A stretch of DNA of 12,436 nt from NCBI GenBank assembly GCA_029861085.1, contig JAOUAE010000029.1, positions 1 to 12,436 of the forward strand, in the 5' to 3' direction. Numbering within the stretch: the stretch's first letter is position 1; each line of letters starts with the position of its first letter. The position numbers and the translations under genes are program-made. The notes under the pieces were generated by a model. It was given only the letters and a program-made list of their open reading frames with translations, made no database searches and was not told the DNA's origin. Source of the DNA: Candidatus Nitrosopumilus sp. GTDB lineage: Archaea; Thermoproteota; Nitrososphaeria; Nitrososphaerales; Nitrosopumilaceae. Shown in pieces: positions 1 to 4,779 of the stretch.

Positions 1-161
1 TTGGTGTTTCTTCAGCAGCAGCAGCATTTGGTGTTTCTTCAGCAGCAGCAGCATTTGGTGTTTCTTCAGCAGCAGCAGCATTTGGTGTTTCTTCAGCAGC
101 AGCAGCATTTGGTGTTTCTTCAGCAGCAGCAGCATTTGGTGTTTCTTCAGCAGCGGCCTCA
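1..161. repeat. 27-base tandem repeat coding the uS4 tail
   Basis: Five head-to-tail copies (the first lacks one base at the window edge) cover 1-134 and are identical base for base. A sixth, imperfect copy at 135-161 carries GGCCTC changes at its end. The unit is 27 bases, a multiple of three, and encodes NAAAAEETP on the minus strand. Perfect identity between copies suggests recent expansion or ongoing homogenisation by slippage or recombination. The array probably continues beyond the window. Confidence 0.97.
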
Positions 162-682
162 ATGACTGGTTTTTCTGCTTTAGTTTTTTCTAACATTTCT
201 GGAATTTTTGATTCTGGTGTAAAATGAATACCATCCTCTTCTTCAACTTTGACTGTATATGATGGAATGTCTATTTTTCTATCGCCAATCATGATGTGAC
301 CATGAATTACTGCTTGTCTTGCTTGATATGGTGTTTTAAATCCAAGTTTTTTTGTAACGATACTTTGTAATCTTCGTGAAAGTAAATCATCTGCATTTAG
401 GTTGAGTACATCATCCAACGTTGCCTCTGGACTTACTAAACCAATTCGTGCAAGGGACTTCATTAAGATTGGTTCTTTCTCTTCTCTAACTTCTTGTCTT
501 AATGCAAGTAATGATCTAGCTTGATGTCTTACACGTGATAATTCTGTATGTGCTTTCCATAATTCTCTTTTAGTTCTTAATCCAAATGTGCCGAGAGTTT
601 TCAACTCTTCCATTTTTAATTCATAATTGAGAGGTCTCTTTGGTTTTTTCCAGACTCTACGTGGGTATTTTGGATCTCCCAT
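1..682 (-). CDS. rps4: Ribosomal protein uS4 (S4), partial, with repetitive C-terminal tail
   Basis: uS4 is a primary 16S rRNA-binding protein of the small subunit. The ATG lies at 680-682 and 227 residues are visible; the 3' end is beyond the left edge. The N-terminus reads [17 protein letters not shown] and continues to '[11 protein letters not shown]', typical of archaeal S4. The S4 RNA-binding domain is at about residues 102-152, from '[13 protein letters not shown]' through '[19 protein letters not shown]'. Archaeal S4 normally ends soon after this. Here an acidic Ala/Glu tail follows from about residue 155, and from residue 183 there are five perfect NAAAAEETP units. The start is only 9 bases after the uS13 stop, with an AGGTG ribosome-binding sequence overlapping that stop codon, so the two genes are co-transcribed. 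The usual archaeal order would put S11 next. Identity of the core is certain; the tail length is unknown. Confidence 0.97.
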   Translation of the reverse strand, partial: MGDPKYPRRVWKKPKRPLNYELKMEELKTLGTFGLRTKRELWKAHTELSRVRHQARSLLALRQEVREEKEPILMKSLARIGLVSPEATLDDVLNLNADDLLSRRLQSIVTKKLGFKTPYQARQAVIHGHIMIGDRKIDIPSYTVKVEEEDGIHFTPESKIPEMLEKTKAEKPVIEAAAEETPNAAAAEETPNAAAAEETPNAAAAEETPNAAAAEETPNAAAAEETP

Positions 683-691
683 TCAAAACAC

Positions 692-1258
692 CTATTTTTT
701 CTCCTCAACTGCTGGAGCTGCTGCTGCATCGGCTGCTGGAGCTGCTGCTGGAGCTGCTGCTGGAGCTGCTGCTGGAGCACCTGCACTCCCTTTCTTAACT
801 GGTGCTGCCATTCCACCCTTAGCGACTCCTACTGCTCCACCTTTTCTACCTGAAGTTCTAGTTCTTTGCCCTCTAACTTTAAGGCCACTCATGTGACGAT
901 AACCTCTCCAACTGGCAGCAACCCTTTCTCTTTCAATATCATTTCTTAATGTGAATGGTATGTCTGATGTTAACAAATGTAAATCTGCTCCAGTTTCAAT
1001 GTCTTTTCTTCTATTAAGAAACCAAATTGGGAATTTTGCACTAATTGGATCTAAAATCAATTTTTCAATTGCTTGCACATTGTCTTCAGTTAGGTTGCCA
1101 ATATTGGAATTTATGTTAATTTTAAGGGTATCAAGAATTGCAGTAGCAAAACTATAACCAATACCCTTGATTTGGGTTAATCCTACTACTATTTTCTTCT
1201 CTCCTAGGATATCATTCCCTACAATTCTAACAATATGTCTATATTCTTGGGTGCTCAA
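692..1258 (-). CDS. rps13: Ribosomal protein uS13 (S13) with Ala/Pro-rich tail
   Basis: uS13 sits in the head of the small subunit and contacts 16S rRNA, the P-site tRNA and the inter-subunit bridge to the large subunit. The 188-residue product starts 'EYRHIVRI' and has the helix-turn-helix region '[17 protein letters not shown]' (residues 26-42). The conserved basic motif GQRTRTSGR is at 130-138. Residues 139-188 form an added low-complexity tail: Gly/Lys-rich to about 158, then AAPA-type repeats ending VEEKK. The start is TTG at 1256-1258. No ATG or GTG lies between it and the upstream in-frame stop at 1271-1273, and a TATA-like box about 27 bases upstream suggests a leaderless mRNA. It is the first gene of an S13-S4 operon. 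Function is certain; the TTG start is likely but could be checked by transcript mapping. Confidence 0.97.
   Translation of the reverse strand: MSTQEYRHIVRIVGNDILGEKKIVVGLTQIKGIGYSFATAILDTLKININSNIGNLTEDNVQAIEKLILDPISAKFPIWFLNRRKDIETGADLHLLTSDIPFTLRNDIERERVAASWRGYRHMSGLKVRGQRTRTSGRKGGAVGVAKGGMAAPVKKGSAGAPAAAPAAAPAAAPAADAAAAPAVEEKK
738..773. repeat. 12-base tandem repeat in the uS13 tail
   Basis: Three perfect copies of ggagctgctgct (plus-strand reading) lie at 738-749, 750-761 and 762-773, flanked by degenerate copies. On the minus strand they encode a four-residue AAPA period in the uS13 tail. Like the uS4 array, the unit is a multiple of three, so copy-number changes would not break the frame. 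Confidence 0.9.
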
Positions 1259-1280
1259 GTATTCAAAAATTCAAGGAATC

Positions 1281-1292
1281 CCAGATAAAAAC
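1281..1292 (-). promoter_or_regulatory. Probable TATA box of the rps13-rps4 operon
   Basis: On the minus strand the T/A-rich element GGTTTTTATCTGG is centred about 27 bases upstream of the TTG start at 1258. This is the archaeal spacing for a transcript that begins at or next to the start codon. No Shine-Dalgarno sequence precedes the TTG, which agrees with a leaderless mRNA. Confidence 0.5.
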
Positions 1293-1370
1293 CATACTGG
1301 ACATCAAATTAGACGATTTTTGAAATTTTCTTTTATTACGATTTAATCTTTTATGCCCTTTTGAACTAAA

Positions 1371-1523
1371 TTATCTAAAGTCTTCATCATTAGTCCAGTC
1401 GTTACCTTGAACATTCCATTGATTACATTTACAGCACTTTTTGACTCCTCGTTGAGCATCTATGTCTACACAAAAACAGTGTATTCCTTTTCCAGTTGGA
1501 TCGTGACGACAAAGTTTTTGCAT
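1371..1523 (-). CDS. Small Cys/His-rich (zinc-finger-like) protein, 50 aa
   Basis: This 50-residue open frame begins MQKLCRHDPTGKGIHCFC and ends NDWTNDEDFR. It is too short for ordinary ORF filters. Eight potential metal ligands are packed into 29 residues: C5, H7, H15, C16, C18, C30, C31 and C33. They read as C-x-H, HC-x-C and CC-x-C, as expected of a small zinc-binding or ribosome/nucleic-acid-associated protein. The remainder is hydrophilic, with no membrane segment. The ATG is at 1521-1523, and a TATA-like box (ATAATTAA, 1545-1552, minus strand) centred about 26 bases upstream supports a leaderless start. It lies upstream of and parallel to rps13 (112-base gap) and divergent from the winged-helix gene at 1612. 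No specific family was recognised. The overlapping plus-strand ORF (1407-1619) has no comparable composition or promoter. Confidence 0.72.
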   Translation of the reverse strand: MQKLCRHDPTGKGIHCFCVDIDAQRGVKKCCKCNQWNVQGNDWTNDEDFR

Positions 1524-1542
1524 GATTTTATTGGTATCTTTT

Positions 1543-1554
1543 TCTTAATTATCT
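1543..1554 (-). promoter_or_regulatory. Probable TATA box of the small Cys-rich gene
   Basis: The minus-strand sequence AGATAATTAAGA is centred about 26 bases upstream of the ATG at 1523. The spacing fits a leaderless archaeal transcript. It lies in the 88-base divergent region shared with the gene at 1612. Confidence 0.45.
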
Positions 1555-1575
1555 TATTGGAACGATTTATTAAAA

Positions 1576-1587
1576 AAAGTTATAACA
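1576..1587 (+). promoter_or_regulatory. Probable TATA box of the winged-helix gene
   Basis: The element aagttataaca is centred about 29 bases upstream of the ATG at 1612. There is no ribosome-binding sequence before that ATG, which again suggests a leaderless mRNA. A second A/T-rich stretch (1564-1575) sits directly beside it. Confidence 0.5.
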
Positions 1588-1611
1588 TTCCAAATTCATT
1601 ATTTTGTAGCA

Positions 1612-1923
1612 ATGAATGAGACCTTTGATAGAGAAAAAATTGTAGATTGCATGTTTGATCCTATCACTTCTTCTATTTTGGCGGAACTAGAGGATGGCGA
1701 AAAAGAATGTTTATTTTTAGCCCAACAATCATCAATTTCTGAATTAGAAGTTCTTGAGAGGCTTTCATATTTGATTGAACATGGATTCATTTCTAAAAAC
1801 TCTAATGATGAAAAATGCTTACTTTCTGCAAATTCTGACAAACTTACGAGTATAGTTGAAAATAGTGATAATTTTGATACGGCCATCAGTGAACTAGAAA
1901 AAATGGATAGCTACCTAAACTGA
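1612..1923 (+). CDS. Small winged-helix-type DNA-binding protein, 103 aa
   Basis: This acidic 103-residue protein has a predicted helix-turn-helix region at residues 17-61. 'DPITSSILAELEDG' would be the first helix, 'LAQQSSISELEVLERLSYLIEHGFI' the helix-turn-recognition helix, and 'ISKNSNDEKCLLS' the beta wing. This layout resembles ArsR/MarR-like small archaeal regulators, and a role as a transcription factor is inferred from it. C13, C33 and C69 do not form an obvious metal site. The C-terminal 30 residues are probably helical and could support dimerisation. It is divergent from the small Cys-rich gene and its last 9 bases overlap the convergent membrane-protein gene. Its targets cannot be told from the sequence; its own divergent promoter region is the simplest guess. 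Confidence 0.75.
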   Translation: MNETFDREKIVDCMFDPITSSILAELEDGEKECLFLAQQSSISELEVLERLSYLIEHGFISKNSNDEKCLLSANSDKLTSIVENSDNFDTAISELEKMDSYLN

Positions 1924-2421
1924 TCTCTTTCTATTTTTAATTCCGTATATTCCAATTACAACTAATCCTATCATGCCAATGAGAAGTGTAGATGTCGAGA
2001 TGATTGAAATGATATTTTTTTTGCTTGCATCAGGAAGTGGTCCAATTGCTCCTGTAACATAAATTCCTTCATCATTGGAACTCTGAATTACTAATTGGTA
2101 AGTTCCAGTTTCCAACACATCAAATTTTTCTTCTATAGTATCTTCATTTACTTCTTGAAAAATTATTTCAATATCTGACGGATCTAATATTTTAATGGAT
2201 ATTGTATTTTCTTTAAGTTCCATTACTTGAACTGCAAAGATCCCTATTGGTGTTTTCTCCATGTCAAAGTCTACTGAAATTGTAACTGTTTGTGTCGAAC
2301 TTACTTCTCCATTTCCTTGGTTTATTCCCTCCAAAGTCACTTGGTTTCCAACTATTGATACTACCAGTCCTGTGACAATTAACAATCCCAAAATAACAAT
2401 AATTAATCCTGATTTTTGCAC
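1915..2421 (-). CDS. Membrane-anchored protein with extracytoplasmic beta domain, 168 aa
   Basis: Residues 4-25 form a hydrophobic signal anchor. Residues 27-134 are an outward-facing domain rich in alternating beta-type residues, and 137-161 form a second membrane helix followed by the basic tail KNRKRSV, so the N-terminus and C-terminus are probably both cytoplasmic. The segment 'FDVLETGTYQLVIQSS' followed by '...GAIGPLPD' gives a beta-sandwich (GOLD-like) pattern that I associate with small thaumarchaeal surface proteins, but no family was firmly identified. The start is GTG at 2419-2421, the only start codon after the upstream in-frame stop (2425-2427), with a TATA-like box about 27 bases upstream. 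It is divergent from the copper oxidase gene and overlaps the winged-helix gene tail to tail by 9 bases. Confidence 0.8.
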   Translation of the reverse strand: MQKSGLIIVILGLLIVTGLVVSIVGNQVTLEGINQGNGEVSSTQTVTISVDFDMEKTPIGIFAVQVMELKENTISIKILDPSDIEIIFQEVNEDTIEEKFDVLETGTYQLVIQSSNDEGIYVTGAIGPLPDASKKNIISIISTSTLLIGMIGLVVIGIYGIKNRKRSV

Positions 2422-2442
2422 AGATTAAGGCTGATTCCCTTT

Positions 2443-2453
2443 AGTTTAAACCT
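2443..2453 (-). promoter_or_regulatory. Probable TATA box of the 1915-2421 membrane gene
   Basis: Minus-strand GGTTTAAACTA is centred about 27 bases upstream of the GTG start at 2421, consistent with a leaderless transcript. Confidence 0.45.
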
Positions 2454-2474
2454 AATTTTTTCAAAATTTTTTTG

Positions 2475-2486
2475 TCTTGTACAAGA
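2475..2486. promoter_or_regulatory. 12-base perfect palindrome, candidate operator
   Basis: TCTTGTACAAGA is a perfect inverted repeat in the middle of the 134-base divergent region between the membrane protein gene and the copper oxidase gene. Its position and symmetry suit a dimeric regulator that could act on either promoter. The role is inferred; no regulator can be assigned. Confidence 0.4.
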
Positions 2487-2489
2487 AAA

Positions 2490-2523
2490 TTAGATTAGGC
2501 TAAAAAAGTTAGCTTAGGGTAAA
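2490..2523 (+). repeat. Two 15-base direct repeats beside the oxidase promoter
   Basis: TTAGATTAGGCTAAA (2490-2504) and TTAGCTTAGGGTAAA (2509-2523) match at 13 of 15 positions and are offset by 19 bases, close to two helical turns, so both would face the same side of the DNA. The second copy abuts the TATA-like element of the oxidase gene. A weaker inverted relative is present at about 2446-2459. This is a candidate regulator-binding array. Confidence 0.4.
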
Positions 2524-2533
2524 TTTAAATTAA
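2522..2533 (+). promoter_or_regulatory. Probable TATA box of the copper oxidase-ZIP operon
   Basis: The element aatttaaattaa is centred about 28 bases upstream of the TTG at 2556. It supports that TTG, rather than the in-frame ATG at 2580, as the leaderless start. Confidence 0.5.
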
Positions 2534-2555
2534 GAATTTCATTTTTCTGTGTATC

Positions 2556-3611
2556 TTGAAAATTAATCGTTCCATTACTATGATTTTATTGATTTCATTA
2601 GTAATTGGATTTTCTGTAATTGCCCTTTTTCCAACTTTTTCTGATGCTCAATCTGAACCAAAAACATTTGTAACTCATTCAGGAGCTATCGTACAAACGT
2701 CTGGAGAAATTATTGATCCGCTGTATGCTGTATCAACTGTAGACTTTGATCCAATGGAATACTTACGAGATTTCAACTATGGTCAGGTTTCGGAATTACC
2801 TGATGGTACTGTCGTAAGAGAATTTACCATCATCGCTGAAGATGATAAAATCATGGAGGTTTCACCTGGTGTGTTTTATAATGTTTGGACTTTTAATGGA
2901 ACAGTTCCTGGTCCTACTATTAGAGCTACAGAAGGAGATCTACTTAGAATTAATTTCATCAATAATGGTTCTAAAGAACACACAATGCATTTTCATGGGA
3001 TTCATCCAGCTGAAATGGATGGAGTCTTTGAACCCGTAGGAGGTAATGGCGGACGATTTCTATATGAATTTGAGGCTGGTCCTGTAGGTGTTCATCCTTA
3101 TCATTGTCATGTAATGCCACTTGAAGAACATATTGTCCATGGTCTCTATGGGGTATTCATTGTTGATCCAAAAGAAGAACGTCAACCGGCTGATGAAATG
3201 GTCATGGTCTTAAATGGTTTAGATACTGATTTTGATACTGAAAATAATTTTTACGCTGCAAATACTATCCCCTTTTACTATCAACATCATCCAATCCAAA
3301 TTAACACCAATGAATTAATCCGTGTTTATGTAGTCAATATGGTGGAATTTGATCCGATAAATAATTTTCACCTTCATGGTAATTTGTACAAATATTATCC
3401 CACAGGAACTGATCTTGTTCCATCGTTATACACCGATATGGTTACCTTATCTCAAACTGAGCGTGGTATAATGGAATTTGAATATAATTTTCCTGGGAAA
3501 TATCTCTTCCATGCTCACAAAGTAGAATTTTCAGAAAAAGGTTGGGTTGGAATATTCCTTGTAAGTGAGAATAGTGAAAAAAATATACAGGAGTTAGTTC
3601 GTGGAACTTAG
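2556..3611 (+). CDS. Secreted two-domain multicopper oxidase
   Basis: This 351-residue copper protein has an N-terminal signal peptide (about 1-31, ending FSDA) and two cupredoxin domains. Domain 1 carries H142-TMH-FH147 and H183-C184-H185 with H192 and the GLYG turn. Domain 2 carries H272-L-H274 and H319-A-H321. The eight His of a trinuclear (type 2/type 3) centre are therefore all present. By alignment with NirK, the type 1 copper would use H142, C184 and H192, with Leu197 where NirK has Met. The type 1 site is in domain 1 only, as in two-domain laccase-like oxidases that assemble as trimers. It probably oxidises a substrate (phenolic, Cu(I), Fe(II) or Mn(II)) with O2 outside the membrane. 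The start is TTG at 2556, which gives the basic n-region MKINRS; the ATG at 2580 would remove it. It overlaps the ZIP gene by 11 bases. A nitrite reductase role is less likely because of the full trinuclear set. Confidence 0.92.
   Translation: MKINRSITMILLISLVIGFSVIALFPTFSDAQSEPKTFVTHSGAIVQTSGEIIDPLYAVSTVDFDPMEYLRDFNYGQVSELPDGTVVREFTIIAEDDKIMEVSPGVFYNVWTFNGTVPGPTIRATEGDLLRINFINNGSKEHTMHFHGIHPAEMDGVFEPVGGNGGRFLYEFEAGPVGVHPYHCHVMPLEEHIVHGLYGVFIVDPKEERQPADEMVMVLNGLDTDFDTENNFYAANTIPFYYQHHPIQINTNELIRVYVVNMVEFDPINNFHLHGNLYKYYPTGTDLVPSLYTDMVTLSQTERGIMEFEYNFPGKYLFHAHKVEFSEKGWVGIFLVSENSEKNIQELVRGT
3589..3593 (+). promoter_or_regulatory. Shine-Dalgarno site deciding the ZIP start
   Basis: AGGAG lies 7 bases before the GTG at 3601 and inside the oxidase coding sequence. 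It supports the GTG start and translational coupling, in contrast to the leaderless genes around it. Confidence 0.6.
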
Positions 3612-4779
3612 TGATACTTCATCCAAATGGAAAGTTATTGCTAGTGGGATAATCCCATTTATTTTCATCATTCTAATGATGGTCTACATTTTTGGTCCAG
3701 GGGCTGATTTGTTAGATTTTGGAGTTGCTCTACCTGAAATTACTATTGAAAAAGTGGATTTTGTTGATTCCGAAATTCAAGCAACTGTTAGAAACACTGG
3801 TCCAATTCCTGTTGAAGTAGTTATGGCTGATGTAAATGATCGAATTCAACCAGCTGCTGTGGAGCCTGATCGCTTTTTAGAACGATTTGAAACTACTCTG
3901 GTTAGAATTCCATTTGAGTGGAATGAAGCCGAACCATATACTATTGGAATTACTATTGAGGATGGGACTAGATTTGAAAAAGAAATTGAAGCCGCCGCTC
4001 CTGCATTAGAGTTAACTTTTGATCTTGCAATATTTTTTGCAATAATTGGAACATATGTTGGAATTATTCCTGTAATGATTGGCCTATTGTGGCTTCCCTT
4101 TATCAAGAAGATTAGTAAGCAAAAATATCATTTCTTTTTGGCATTGACTGCGGGATTGTTGCTTTTCTTAGCAATCGATTCTATTGAAGAAGCCGTGGAA
4201 GTTTCCGATGAGAGTTTAGCTGACAGTTTCAATGGGACTTTACTTGTGTCAACAGTTGTAGTGTTGTCTTTTCTTGGACTACATTATTCAGGAAACAAAC
4301 TAGTCAAATTAGCTGATTCTTTAAAACTCACAAAACCTGTTGTAGTTGCATTAATGATTTCTATCGGAATTGGATTGCATAATTTTGGTGAAGGACTTGC
4401 TATTGGTGCAGCTGTTGGGTTGGGTTCTGTTGCATTTAGCACTTTTCTAATTGTAGGCTTTGCTTTGCATAATACTACTGAAGGGATTGCTATTGCCGCA
4501 CCAATGTCCAGAGGAAAATTAATGCTTGGAAAACTAGTAGCTATGGGACTAATTGCTGGCAGTCCTGCCATTTTTGGTGCATGGATAGGTGGTTTTGTAT
4601 ATTCTCCATTTTCATCAGTAATCTTCCTTGCAATTGGAGCAGGTGCCATTTTTCAAGTAATTGTTGTTATAATGAAGTGGGTTCAAGAGGAAAGCGACAA
4701 AAATCTCTCTAGTTTTGCTGTGGTATCTGGTTTTGCAGCAGGCATGTTGGTAATGTATTTGACTAGTATCTTGGTTTAA
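3601..4779 (+). CDS. ZIP-family metal permease with extracytoplasmic N-terminal domain
   Basis: ZIP permeases carry divalent metals such as Zn, Fe or Mn into the cytoplasm. This 392-residue protein has a first membrane helix (12-31), an added domain of about 100 residues (36-133) with beta-type pattern including 'EIQATVRNTGPIPVEVV', and then a ZIP core from about 140 to 392 with roughly seven helices. The metal-site helices are recognised by H260-N-F-G-E-G and H290-N-T-T-E-G, spaced 30 residues apart, close to the family motifs HNxxDG and HxxPEG. The start is GTG at 3601, inside the end of the oxidase gene, with AGGAG (3589-3593) 7 bases upstream, so translation is probably coupled to the oxidase. 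Its stop overlaps the stop of the CDF gene on the other strand. The substrate metal is not determined; the coupled copper oxidase hints at a redox-active metal. Confidence 0.9.
   Translation: MELSDTSSKWKVIASGIIPFIFIILMMVYIFGPGADLLDFGVALPEITIEKVDFVDSEIQATVRNTGPIPVEVVMADVNDRIQPAAVEPDRFLERFETTLVRIPFEWNEAEPYTIGITIEDGTRFEKEIEAAAPALELTFDLAIFFAIIGTYVGIIPVMIGLLWLPFIKKISKQKYHFFLALTAGLLLFLAIDSIEEAVEVSDESLADSFNGTLLVSTVVVLSFLGLHYSGNKLVKLADSLKLTKPVVVALMISIGIGLHNFGEGLAIGAAVGLGSVAFSTFLIVGFALHNTTEGIAIAAPMSRGKLMLGKLVAMGLIAGSPAIFGAWIGGFVYSPFSSVIFLAIGAGAIFQVIVVIMKWVQEESDKNLSSFAVVSGFAAGMLVMYLTSILV

Noticed and set aside
1..161. Regular repeats that could suggest a CRISPR array
   Set aside because: The copies are contiguous with no spacers, the period is 27 bases, and they are in frame with the uS4 coding sequence.
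627..896. Plus-strand ORF with poly-Ala/Gly sequence
   Set aside because: It is the antisense shadow of the uS13 repeat tail and has no promoter or start signal of its own.
1407..1619. Plus-strand hydrophobic 70-codon ORF
   Set aside because: It lies antisense to the Cys-rich small gene, has no promoter at proper spacing and runs into the winged-helix gene; its hydrophobic content follows from T-rich DNA.
2556..3611. Copper nitrite reductase (nirK)
   Set aside because: The protein has the complete His set for a trinuclear centre, not only type 1 and type 2 ligands, so a laccase-like oxidase is preferred.
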